Origin: Sideroxydans sp.
GTDB taxonomy: Bacteria; Pseudomonadota; Gammaproteobacteria; Burkholderiales; Gallionellaceae
Direction: 5' to 3'
DNA length: 64,000 nt
NCBI GenBank assembly: GCA_024636935.1
Contig: JAGXGC010000021.1
Location: forward strand, 1 to 64,000
A model generated the notes under the pieces. That model saw only the letters and a list, made by a program, of their open reading frames with translations, made no database searches and was not told the DNA's origin. Of this stretch, positions 9,473 to 17,651 are shown piece after piece (within the stretch, counting starts at the first letter, position 1; the number at the start of each line of letters is the position of its first letter). The position numbers and the translations under genes were made by a program.

Positions 9473-10261
9473 TTAGAGTTTTTTTGAAGTGAACTCGTAT
9501 TCACCCCATGTGTTCTGAAGTGCAAATGAATGTCGTTCAAACAAATTTCTTCTGGAGAACTCATACTCCTTCCAACAATTCTGTATGGAAAATTCGTAGG
9601 GGGCAAATACCAAAACATATTGCCCCGCAATTCGTCGAAAATATGCCTTTGTCGGGGAAGTAAATACCCCTCTCATTGTTCCAGCCAACTGTAGGGTTGC
9701 TCCAAATAGAAGAAAAGGATTTTTTGTTGAAGCTGCAATCGCCAACTCCAAGACACCAACACCAAGCTGCTTGGCTAGGTCAGTAAAAGACTCGATTGAC
9801 TCTTGCCCGTCCCAGTAAGTTGATATGTTTTTATAACCACCGTAAATAGCCAAAGTGCCTGAGAGCACATCGAAAGCATTAACGAAATTCCACTGAAGAG
9901 TTTTTACTGTACAAAGCTCACGAATACCAGCTTCTTCCAGAAGCTCACCAGGAACTAATGGGATACCCTGTTTTGTGAAAAAATCTGAAATTAATAGATG
10001 CTCAAGAAAGTCGGGGGCATTCCTCAAGTCACCGATTGGGAAATCATAAATTACATGATGTCCAAAATGTCGGTGGTCGAAAATACCAGGACGTCGACCA
10101 ACCGCATCCATGATTGCCCCGTAGGATGACTCTCCTAATCCGTTATTTTTCATCCACAGATATATTGGAGCATCATGTGAATATTGCCTAAGATACATTG
10201 CACCTGCTGTGGCTAAGTGCGCCCTATCTCGATCACTTAATTCAACGCCAGAATCACTCAT
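9473..10261 (-). CDS. Unrecognised protein with C-terminal internal repeat
   Basis: A 262-residue protein in AT-rich DNA unlike its GC-rich core neighbours. No family recognised. A mildly hydrophobic stretch around residues 165-205 (LGVGVLELAIAA, NPFLLFGATLQLAG) could be a membrane-associated hairpin. The last 40 residues contain a near-duplicate: SIQNCWKEYEFSRRNLF is followed by ALQNTWGEYEFTSKKL, and the repeat is also visible in the DNA. It overlaps the upstream 164-residue gene by 8 bases, so the two form an operon. Transfer is likely from base composition. Confidence 0.6.
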   Translation of the reverse strand: MSDSGVELSDRDRAHLATAGAMYLRQYSHDAPIYLWMKNNGLGESSYGAIMDAVGRRPGIFDHRHFGHHVIYDFPIGDLRNAPDFLEHLLISDFFTKQGIPLVPGELLEEAGIRELCTVKTLQWNFVNAFDVLSGTLAIYGGYKNISTYWDGQESIESFTDLAKQLGVGVLELAIAASTKNPFLLFGATLQLAGTMRGVFTSPTKAYFRRIAGQYVLVFAPYEFSIQNCWKEYEFSRRNLFERHSFALQNTWGEYEFTSKKL

Positions 10262-10748
10262 CGCTTGCGCCTTTCCACTCCTTTTTTATTATGGATGGAA
10301 TTGCTTCTAGATAGGCTTGCCAAGCTTGAGAGGCAATCGTAACCAACTGCGGGTCATGAAAAATGGACACTACCCCACCAATGAGCATCGTGCGATGATT
10401 TATAACCCTCCAATCTTTCTGCTCGATATTTCTTGCAAAGGAATTTGACAAGCAATCAGCCCAGCAACGATCCAATTTTTCCCTCAAATTTCCCGGCGCA
10501 AGGTAATAGCGTTGCTGCAACATTAAAACCAATTCGTTATCCAACTTTTTCCTACGAGATGAAATTGAGTCATTTATAAATTCATACAGCTCATTTCTGC
10601 TTTCATCCTTTGTAAACAATTTTTTCCATTGATATGCAGCAGAGTTCGATAGCGAGAACTTCACTGTAGCAAAAAGGCTATCCACATCCTTTAGCTTCAT
10701 TTCCACGACATCCACCATTGCACGAAAATCATCATCCGTTCGCTTCAT
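10254..10748 (-). CDS. Unrecognised helical protein
   Basis: A 164-residue, mainly helical, charged protein with no recognised domain. The N-terminal half (FRAMVDVVEMKLKDVDSLFA and following) could form helical bundles. A hydrophobic segment TMLIGGVVSIFHDP lies near residue 120. It is AT-rich, and its last 8 bases overlap the start of the next gene, which implies translational coupling with the 262-residue protein. The pair might be a two-component accessory module, but no function can be assigned. Confidence 0.55.
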   Translation of the reverse strand: MKRTDDDFRAMVDVVEMKLKDVDSLFATVKFSLSNSAAYQWKKLFTKDESRNELYEFINDSISSRRKKLDNELVLMLQQRYYLAPGNLREKLDRCWADCLSNSFARNIEQKDWRVINHRTMLIGGVVSIFHDPQLVTIASQAWQAYLEAIPSIIKKEWKGASDE

Positions 10749-10877
10749 TCCTACCCCCTATTCATATCAACTTCTGCGACAGTTAATAATGCTAATTTAA
10801 TTGGAGGGTGCGACAAACGGGGGCGCACTGACCAATTAAATTTAGAATCAGCGGATGCACCACATCCCTTAAATCCT

Positions 10878-11189
10878 TTAGTTCGTTCTTGAATATTCAT
10901 TGGCCGCCCGAATAAATTCAATCTCAAAATTCTCTGGTCTTTTTGTCCTTAGTGAATACAGTGGCTCATGATGAATAAGGCGCCCGTTATCCACCGCAAC
11001 GAGTTCGGCTACCCTTTGGTGCTGATCATTAACACCCCTATATTCCCAACGCAAATTACTGGTGGAATTTGAAGACCGCACCCAACACTCAGATATAACT
11101 TGATCAAACCTATGAAGAGTTGCGCATTCGTCTGCGGTGAATCCATCCTCCGGATTTCTTGCTTCCTGAATATATACATTAATTCGCAT
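10878..11189 (-). CDS. Unrecognised small protein
   Basis: A 103-residue cytoplasmic protein without signal peptide or membrane segment. The ATG at 11189 follows a G-rich ribosome site (GAGGGGGGGG). The sequence is mixed alpha/beta with a WEYRGVNDQHQRVAEL segment in the middle; no family recognised. It lies 129 bases upstream of the 164-residue gene on the same strand and may belong to the same transcript. Composition is AT-rich like the two downstream genes. Confidence 0.5.
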   Translation of the reverse strand: MRINVYIQEARNPEDGFTADECATLHRFDQVISECWVRSSNSTSNLRWEYRGVNDQHQRVAELVAVDNGRLIHHEPLYSLRTKRPENFEIEFIRAANEYSRTN

Positions 11190-11429
11190 AGCCCCCCCTC
11201 ACGTTGTCTGATGTCATACTGAAATTATTGCATGCCGAAAATATTCAGCATCGCAATTATTTTGAGCAATGACCGGCTTGGATCGAAAGCTAAAGCAACC
11301 CCGCTGGAATCAAAGTGGCTGCTTCGGCCGAGGATGCAGCGGTCAAGAATTCGGCCTTAGCAGACTATCGGGTAAGCGCGGCCAATAGCCGGCTACGAAT
11401 TTCCAAGCGGACATTCCAATTGAGTCTTG

Positions 11430-12965
11430 TTAGCCTTCGTTCGCCACCCCATGCGGCACATGCCCTGTAGCAACATGCTGGCGCGCGGACTCGCAATGCT
11501 TTTGCTGGTCGTCAAAAAAAATATCCGCACCGAACGCTTTAAGGAATGCCCCCTTATCCATACCGCCGAGGAATAGTGCTTCGTCGATGCGGATGTTCCA
11601 TGCACGTAAGGTGCGGATAACGCGTTCGTGGGCAGGGGCTCCGCGTGCAGTGATGAGTGCGGTGCGGATGGGGGCAGTGTCTGACGGATAGTCCAGTTGA
11701 ATACGGTGCAGCATTGCGAGGAAGTTTTTGAATGGCCCGCCTGGCAGCGGTTGCTTGGCAGCCAGCGTCTCGTTGCTTTCAAATGCATTCAACCCTTCGC
11801 TTTTGAAAATACGTTCTGACTCGTCCGAAAAAAGCACCGCATCACCGTCGAAAGCAATGCGCAACTGCGAGGAGTCGGCATCCGCCACCGGCACAGCCGC
11901 CGAAGGGAAAATCGTTGCAGCGGCAAAGCCCGCCTCCAGCGCCTTGCGTACATCACTTGGTTCAGCGGAGAGAAACAGGTGGGCGCCGAATGCCGAAATG
12001 TAGGGGTGCGTGCTCTCGCCGCGCGTAAAAGCGGCGCGACTGATATTTAGATTGTGATGCTTGATTGAATTGAAAATACGCAGCCCAGTATCCGCATTGT
12101 TGCGCGACAGAAGAATCACCTCTACGCGCGGATTGGCAGGGTCGCGTTCATTTAGTGCCAGTAACTTCTTCACCAGACCGAACGCCACGCCCGGCTCAAG
12201 CGAAATCTCTTCACGCTCGACTTGGTAGCGGCAGTAGGCTTCCACACCATCCTTCTCAAAAACGGCGTGGCTTTCATCGAGATTAAAGAGCGCACGAGAA
12301 GAGATAGCAACAACAAGCTTTGCTATTGGTAATGAATCTAAGCTAGATTTTTCAACAATTCCACCTGAGCTGACTTTATTCAGCTTATTGGGGATTTTTG
12401 GCGAGTGACCTTGCTGCATCCATTTCGCAATAATTTCTTCAATATCCCGATTTGATTCTTCTAGTGCCATCTCTACTGAGATATCTTTGTCTGCCAATGC
12501 CAGATCATGGGTTTGAACACATACCCCGCTATCTTTTAGCTCGTTAAATGTCACCAATGCAATTTCACGTCGCGCAGTCTCCACGCTGAAAGGCAAGGTA
12601 GCTACTACCAACACTTCAATATTATTCGCTTGAGCAACTTGGACTATGAGGGGCAATGCACCAGAACCTGTCCCGCCGCCCAGCCCCGCGACAACTATCA
12701 ACAATCGCGTACCAGCTATCAGGGAGCTCAACTCTGCGCGTGACTCTTCTGCGGCACGGTAGCCTTTTTCGGGGGAATTAGCAGCTAATCCCCCGCAAGT
12801 CTTTGCTCCTATCAAGAGCGTTCCTGAAAAAGATTGGGGATCTAACGATTGCAGTGCTTGGGTATCAGTATTAATTGCCATCTTGCGGATACCCTCCGCC
12901 AATTTAATCTGGCTCACTATCGAACATCCCGCACCGCCCAAACCCACAGTCAAAACATCATTCAT
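11430..12965 (-). CDS. FtsZ/tubulin-like GTP-binding domain fused to cytosolic 5'-nucleotidase (cN-I)
   Basis: A 511-residue two-domain protein. Residues 1-181 match the FtsZ N-terminal GTP-binding half: GLGGAG at 8-13, AINTDTQAL at 30-38, and the tubulin signature GGGTGSG at 96-102. VATLPFSVETARR follows at 121-133, and a helix ending ESNRDIEEII corresponds to H7. The T7 loop and the tubulin C-terminal domain are absent, so ordinary filament GTPase activity is unlikely. Residues 214-511 are a complete cN-I nucleotidase, which dephosphorylates (d)NMPs. HAD motifs are intact: FDGDAV (Asp373, Asp375), LITARG (Thr439), Lys471 and FFDD (Asp485, Asp486). The linker and GTPase half are more AT-rich than the nucleotidase half. 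AAGGA precedes the ATG. A 68-residue repeat protein lies 88 bases upstream on the same strand. Confidence 0.82.
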   Translation of the reverse strand: MNDVLTVGLGGAGCSIVSQIKLAEGIRKMAINTDTQALQSLDPQSFSGTLLIGAKTCGGLAANSPEKGYRAAEESRAELSSLIAGTRLLIVVAGLGGGTGSGALPLIVQVAQANNIEVLVVATLPFSVETARREIALVTFNELKDSGVCVQTHDLALADKDISVEMALEESNRDIEEIIAKWMQQGHSPKIPNKLNKVSSGGIVEKSSLDSLPIAKLVVAISSRALFNLDESHAVFEKDGVEAYCRYQVEREEISLEPGVAFGLVKKLLALNERDPANPRVEVILLSRNNADTGLRIFNSIKHHNLNISRAAFTRGESTHPYISAFGAHLFLSAEPSDVRKALEAGFAAATIFPSAAVPVADADSSQLRIAFDGDAVLFSDESERIFKSEGLNAFESNETLAAKQPLPGGPFKNFLAMLHRIQLDYPSDTAPIRTALITARGAPAHERVIRTLRAWNIRIDEALFLGGMDKGAFLKAFGADIFFDDQQKHCESARQHVATGHVPHGVANEG

Positions 12966-13053
12966 ACAGCATCCTTAAATCGAAGGTTATCGCCAGCCAT
13001 TCAGCAAAAGAAATATGAATCGACGGCGATAACAAATTACACAACACTTGCGT

Positions 13054-13260
13054 CTATCGAGCCGAGCTAGTGCTGAGTTGGCGTCCCTTTGCGTCAAAAG
13101 AATGAATCAGCGATCCGCGCCGCACGTTCACGGTTGACGAGGTGTACCCCTTGAGGCCATCGTTTGCCCCACTCCCCTTCGATACCGTGGCTGTCTGGCG
13201 TCCTTTTTCATCGTAGATATAAACCAAGCTGCCGCGCTCTACTGCATTTCCAATTGCCAT
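13054..13260 (-). CDS. Small two-repeat beta-rich protein
   Basis: A 68-residue protein built from two copies of one unit: RGSLVYIYDEKGRQTATVS at residues 9-27 and RGSLIHSFDAKGRQLSTSS at 48-66. They are joined by a Gly/Ser/Thr-rich connector (KGSGANDGLKGYTSSTVNV). Each unit looks like a beta hairpin with a DxKGR turn. There is no signal peptide. AAGGA lies 8 bases before the ATG. It sits 88 bases upstream of the FtsZ-like/nucleotidase fusion in the same direction, so a shared transcript is likely. Function unknown; a binding or adaptor role for the fusion protein is a guess from context. Confidence 0.65.
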   Translation of the reverse strand: MAIGNAVERGSLVYIYDEKGRQTATVSKGSGANDGLKGYTSSTVNVRRGSLIHSFDAKGRQLSTSSAR

Positions 13261-13449
13261 GATTACGTTCCTTTATCGTTGTGCCTGTCTTACTGAAAGA
13301 GGCTCCTAGGACAAGCCACTAGGTGCAACGCAACTTACCGGCATAAATGCCATTTAAGTGCAGACGAACGATAGCAACAGGGTGCGATGGAATGCGTCGC
13401 ATGGAAGCGTGGCGAGGTGTTAATCCAAACAATCCGGTCTGGCAGTGGC

Positions 13450-14205
13450 TCAGCGGATTTCAATGGGTGACAGAATTTCTGTTGCTATAACAGCCCCCCA
13501 TTTCTTCCAGGTGAAGAATGCACTGGGGTGCCGGATAAAAAGAATTTTCAAGTGTTGCCCGTTGGTTTCAATGGAAATCACGCAGGGAGATGAATTGCCA
13601 ATTTCTTGAGCTATTTTGAGGCGCTTGAATGTCAATTCTCCGCGCTCGTCTCGGGTCTTTAATATCGAAATAAGTTCGTTAATTTTTCTCCACTCCAAAC
13701 CGTAAACAATGCACTGATCTATCTCTAATAGCATTGCGAGACCAAGCATCTCCTCCCAGCCATCTGCATAGTCTGCATTTGTGGGGCGCTCCTTGATTGT
13801 AGACATGTCGCGCAGAACCAAGTTGTGGTACACAACAGATGCCCAAAGCTTGGCTTTATCCGCGTTTGAAGGCGCGTTCGATTGAAAAATGGCTCGTTCT
13901 ATATTACGAGCATATTTTGTATTCTTATTGAACTTTAGTACAAGATTTTGATGCAAGATGCGCAAGTGATCATTTCGACTGATTCTTCCTCTGATCCAAG
14001 CTTCTTCTTCCTTCCGTTCGTTTTCATTGGTACTTTTTGCTTTCCATATGTAAGTGCTTTCGCCAAGTATTAATGTTTTGTTCTTGGCTTTTTTGAACTC
14101 CATTCCAATCCAAGGCCACCACTTCAGCGCTGGCATTTTTTCAAACTCATGGTCATACGAAATATCAACCTTGGTTGTGTCAACTGCATATGTCTTTAGA
14201 TTCAT
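13450..14205 (-). CDS. Uracil-DNA-glycosylase-fold-like protein
   Basis: A 251-residue protein from the ATG at 14205; the frame stays open to a TTG at 14271. LKWWPWIG followed by KTLILGESTY resembles the first motif region of UDG-superfamily proteins (the GESHY-type variant). IRHPSAFFTWKKWG near the C-terminus resembles the HPS motif 2 loop. UDG-fold enzymes remove damaged or modified bases, but this branch may have another activity. It is AT-rich and follows a DnaQ-like gene on the same strand, which suggests a nucleic-acid processing pair. The assignment rests on two short motifs, so confidence is moderate. Confidence 0.5.
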   Translation of the reverse strand: MNLKTYAVDTTKVDISYDHEFEKMPALKWWPWIGMEFKKAKNKTLILGESTYIWKAKSTNENERKEEEAWIRGRISRNDHLRILHQNLVLKFNKNTKYARNIERAIFQSNAPSNADKAKLWASVVYHNLVLRDMSTIKERPTNADYADGWEEMLGLAMLLEIDQCIVYGLEWRKINELISILKTRDERGELTFKRLKIAQEIGNSSPCVISIETNGQHLKILFIRHPSAFFTWKKWGAVIATEILSPIEIR

Positions 14206-14271
14206 TTGATTTTTTATGCTTCCGGAGTGTACTAAAAATTTTAAAGTGGCCTGTGCTTCGACTTCCCGCAA

Positions 14272-14799
14272 CTATGAAACTGTTGACTCAGTTGTCATGC
14301 GAAGAAACACCTCCGTCAGCAAATCGGCATCTAGCAAGGCTCCATGAAGATCACGATGCGCATTGTTAACCTTATAGCGCACACACAGCGCATCCAGACT
14401 ATTCTTTTTCCCGGGATGCTTCTGTCTGGCAAGTGGTAATGTGTCGCACACACCAGAGCAAATAGAATTAAGTGGCGGCATACCGAGACGCTTCAACTCG
14501 CTATTAAGGAAGCCCATATCAAACGGGGCATTGTGAATAACTAGTTCAGCCCCGCGCACGAACTCAAGGAACGAATCAACGACTTCTGCAAACTTTGGTT
14601 TGTCATCGAGGAATTGGGGGCTGAGTCCATGCACTTTCAAAGCACCTAAGTCGCATCCCCGTTCCGGGTTGATGTAATGATGAAAAAGATTCTCAGTCTT
14701 TTTTCTATCGACTAGCTCAATGCAAGCCAGTTCAACTATGCGATCCCCTGTGGCGGGGTTAAGGCCGGTTGTTTCTGTATCAAGAACGATTTGACGCAT
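14272..14799 (-). CDS. DnaQ-type 3'-5' exonuclease (epsilon-like, catalytic domain only)
   Basis: A DEDDh exonuclease very close to the proofreading subunit of DNA polymerase III. Numbering from the ATG at 14799, LDTETTGL supplies Asp7 and Glu9, HNAPFD supplies Asp94, and HGALLDAD supplies His152 and Asp157. At 175 residues it stops after the exonuclease domain and lacks the roughly 60-residue tail by which epsilon binds the polymerase. The true chromosomal dnaQ is therefore probably elsewhere. AAGGA lies about 8 bases before this ATG; an upstream in-frame TTG at 14814 is less likely. Its stop is 66 bases before the next gene. Confidence 0.85.
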   Translation of the reverse strand: MRQIVLDTETTGLNPATGDRIVELACIELVDRKKTENLFHHYINPERGCDLGALKVHGLSPQFLDDKPKFAEVVDSFLEFVRGAELVIHNAPFDMGFLNSELKRLGMPPLNSICSGVCDTLPLARQKHPGKKNSLDALCVRYKVNNAHRDLHGALLDADLLTEVFLRMTTESTVS

Positions 14800-14868
14800 A
14801 CATTGATCCTTCAATAAGTATTTTTACATCAGCCCACTGACTGCATCTTCATTACGCTATGCAGTAAC

Positions 14869-15849
14869 TCATACGATTTTTTCAGACAGGTTTTCCTTAA
14901 TGCTGCTGTGCAGAGCATCGCCAAACCCGCGCAGCCACCAATCCAGCATTGCCGAATTCACTACCGTTGCAGTGATCTGGTACAGGTCACCATCTAATTT
15001 CTGTACTTGCTGATCTTTAGAGAGCGGTGATTCAAGCAGGTGATAACCGTTTTCCTTATCTAGAACGATAGTCAGTTTGATGCGTTTGCCATTGCCGAAA
15101 CCGAAGCGCCCGTCGTTGTCGTATTTCTCCAGATCGAAATCCTTGGGGCGCTCGAATGTAAATGTCGAGGCTTGCGCTGAGATGATGCGGTGCAGTGCGA
15201 GAGTGCGTTCGTTGTCGTAGCCCTTGAAGCGACACACGAGAAAAAGGCGCGGTCCTTGCTGTGCCAATCCCAGTGGCATCACATCGGCATCAGTGCGTTT
15301 CCCTGCGGCATTCTCATAGTCAACATTCAGCCACTGGTTGGCGTACAGCGCATTACTGACTTGCTCGAATACGCCGGGCTTGATCTTGGGGGGTAGAAGC
15401 GGCTGGGTGGTGCTGACCACGCGCACTTTTTTCAGCCACTCGCGCTCACGCTTTCCCTTGTCTTCGTTGTATGGCTCAAGGTTCTTGCGTGCCTGAACGA
15501 AGAAACCGTCCATAGTTTTGATGAGGCTGGCGGGCAACAAGCCGCGCAGGTGCTGCTCGGCCAAAGAGAGTAACAGTGCTTCTTGTTCGCTGAGTATCGA
15601 CACCCCCATTCCTTGGGAACAAGACTTCCAACGATAACCATATGGCTTGCTGCGATCATCACGCTCAATATCAAAATGCTCACTAAGCATTTCCAACTGT
15701 CGCTGGATGGTGCGTAGGTCACGACTAACCTCAGTATCGGCCAGCTGCTCGTGCAACTCCTTGGCAGTCACCAATCCATTGCGAGGAATTCGCCGCATCA
15801 ATTCCAATGCAAGCAAGACAGTTTCTTTTGTATCAGGTCGTTTAGACAT
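14869..15849 (-). CDS. WYL-domain transcriptional regulator
   Basis: A 326-residue regulator. An N-terminal winged helix-turn-helix (VTAKELHEQL, SRDLRTIQRQLEML) is followed by a WYL domain near residues 165-245 (MPLGLAQQGPRLFLVCRFKG, RTLALHRI). The C-terminal extension ends WWLRGFGDALHSS. WYL domains bind ligands, possibly nucleic-acid or nucleotide signals, and many control phage-defence or DNA-repair genes. Its ATG overlaps the TGA of the DUF2779 gene (TGATG) with GAGGAG as ribosome site, so the two are co-translated. It probably regulates its own operon. Confidence 0.85.
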   Translation of the reverse strand: MSKRPDTKETVLLALELMRRIPRNGLVTAKELHEQLADTEVSRDLRTIQRQLEMLSEHFDIERDDRSKPYGYRWKSCSQGMGVSILSEQEALLLSLAEQHLRGLLPASLIKTMDGFFVQARKNLEPYNEDKGKREREWLKKVRVVSTTQPLLPPKIKPGVFEQVSNALYANQWLNVDYENAAGKRTDADVMPLGLAQQGPRLFLVCRFKGYDNERTLALHRIISAQASTFTFERPKDFDLEKYDNDGRFGFGNGKRIKLTIVLDKENGYHLLESPLSKDQQVQKLDGDLYQITATVVNSAMLDWWLRGFGDALHSSIKENLSEKIV

Positions 15850-17369
15850 CACAGCTCCTCAAGAGATAGATCAGAGCGCCCTGCCAAAAACTGCCACAGT
15901 CGCACCATTGCATAGGTATCAAGCCCACAGTAAGCAAGAAGTTGCTGTTCAATCTCGACCTTGCGCTCAGGTGTCGTTTCTCCGTGAATAGCTTCAAGGT
16001 AGGCATCCATAGCCATTCCTCCATCCTTTACGCCTGTCAGTGCCTTGTAACTAAGGTCTGGTGCAACGGCAGGTAATACGGCCTTGATACTCCAGCTACC
16101 TCGTTGACTAGGATGGTAGTAATTTTTCTTAGTAATTGGATGCAAATCGACCAGCCGGGCTTTGATTGCCAGCAAATCTAAAGCGAGCTCGGAAAATCTC
16201 TCAGCAAGTTCTTTGATTCGAGCACCCTCAAAACCTGCGTTATAAACAAACACTGGCCCACTCTTTCCACATACCGCAATAAGCGATTGGGCGAAGGCGA
16301 GAGAGGGGTCATCACCAGATAAATCCAAGAATGCGTGGGAATCAAGCTTCCCGCGCTCATCCAACGTATGTAGGCTGAACTGAAATGGAATTTGCCTATA
16401 TGGTCTAGTTCCCTTCCAAATTGGCACGGCGAACTGGATAGTTTCAAAGTCGAGAAAATATGCGGGGAATGAATAAGCTTCAAGTGCCTCAACGGCACCT
16501 GTCTTATCAAAATAAACTTCTCCTGATAAAGTCTGAGCCTTAACTCTCTGCTGCAATTTACTCAGCAAGTTATTGGGCATATCCCTCAAGTCTGGTGCCG
16601 AGTAGCTGGCTGCATGTGCCTTAAGTGCTTTTGAATGGACTCCTGGCAACCAGCTAATCGGATATTCAACTTGCGGTTCTTGCGACTGACAGTAGGACAG
16701 GAAACCGCACTCAAAAGGAGTCTTACAATGTTTGCCAGTTTTCTTATCTGGTTCATCAGATAGGCCAGCTGTAGCATGCGCAGCTTCGATCCACTCAGAA
16801 ACCTCCCCCTCACGAGCTAATGACTCACCTGTTAGGTCGTGCTCTTTGAGCAAACCGCGATAATCTCGGTCTCCCGAATACACAAATTGATTGTTAATGT
16901 GGGCCAATGCAATTGAGATGAGCGGCACACCAGCCTTAGCTGCAATAAATGACTGAATGGCGGCATCGTCTCGGTGATATGCCTTCACTTGCGTAGAAGA
17001 CTTCACCTCAACCATATGCCACATCCGCTTGCCATCTTGCTCTATGGGCAGCATGACGTCTGCAAATGCAAGAGCACCTCCAGCAGAAAAACCTGCCTCG
17101 AAAATAGGCTTATCTGACTCTAATAATTCTGTGCTGCGTTTGAGTGCAGCAGCAAAACCATCGCGTTGTACATCAATCACTTCGCCAAGCTGCTCCGGGT
17201 CGTATATTTGCTGCGCAACATCGCCGACCGAGAAGCCGATTCTGAAGCTAGTTAAAGTACCTGCCGAGTCGTTACGTAACTCTGGGTGATGAATTTCCAA
17301 CCAAAGCCGCTTAGGGCATTGGCGATAGGCAATTAATTTGGACTTTGAAAGATTACGCATATTGGCCAC
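15849..17369 (-). CDS. DUF2779 protein: Cas4/RecB-like nuclease plus DEDD exonuclease domain
   Basis: A 506-residue predicted nuclease. The N-terminal half resembles PD-(D/E)XK RecB/Cas4 proteins. It opens with SKLIAYRQCPKRLWLE, contains ADVMLP and MVEVKSST as candidate catalytic elements, and ends with a cysteine cluster (KHCKTPFECGFLSYC). Together with Cys18 this cluster could bind a 4Fe-4S group. The C-terminal half is an RNase H-fold exonuclease: YFLDFETIQ near residue 300, YNAGFEGARI, and YCGLDTYAMVRLW near 485. It overlaps the WYL regulator gene by one base, an arrangement typical of regulated DNA-processing or defence operons. The substrate is unknown. Confidence 0.8.
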   Translation of the reverse strand: MANMRNLSKSKLIAYRQCPKRLWLEIHHPELRNDSAGTLTSFRIGFSVGDVAQQIYDPEQLGEVIDVQRDGFAAALKRSTELLESDKPIFEAGFSAGGALAFADVMLPIEQDGKRMWHMVEVKSSTQVKAYHRDDAAIQSFIAAKAGVPLISIALAHINNQFVYSGDRDYRGLLKEHDLTGESLAREGEVSEWIEAAHATAGLSDEPDKKTGKHCKTPFECGFLSYCQSQEPQVEYPISWLPGVHSKALKAHAASYSAPDLRDMPNNLLSKLQQRVKAQTLSGEVYFDKTGAVEALEAYSFPAYFLDFETIQFAVPIWKGTRPYRQIPFQFSLHTLDERGKLDSHAFLDLSGDDPSLAFAQSLIAVCGKSGPVFVYNAGFEGARIKELAERFSELALDLLAIKARLVDLHPITKKNYYHPSQRGSWSIKAVLPAVAPDLSYKALTGVKDGGMAMDAYLEAIHGETTPERKVEIEQQLLAYCGLDTYAMVRLWQFLAGRSDLSLEEL

Positions 17370-17651
17370 ATCTCATAAGACAGTCTCATTATCGACCAAT
17401 ATAGCGACGAGATGTGTCGCAGGAACTTTCCTACCCTAAGTAATTTGCAACCGCTTATAGCCACATTGCGAAATCAATTGGAGGGGGAATGAATATTCGC
17501 TAGAGATCGGGGGAATACTTCTGAAAGCGGATGGCTGCCTTTGAATATTTCACCGATGTGCGACGCAAAGTGTCGCGGCTGGCTTGTATCCTTTTTTCTC
17601 GGAAAATCGATTCAATTTTAATTTTGAATGCACGAAAGGAAGGTCATTCTC

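Noticed and set aside
13450-14271. Longer TTG start for the UDG-like protein.
   Set aside because: The extra 22 residues follow directly on the DnaQ stop codon without a good ribosome site, while ATG at 14205 precedes the first conserved-looking sequence.
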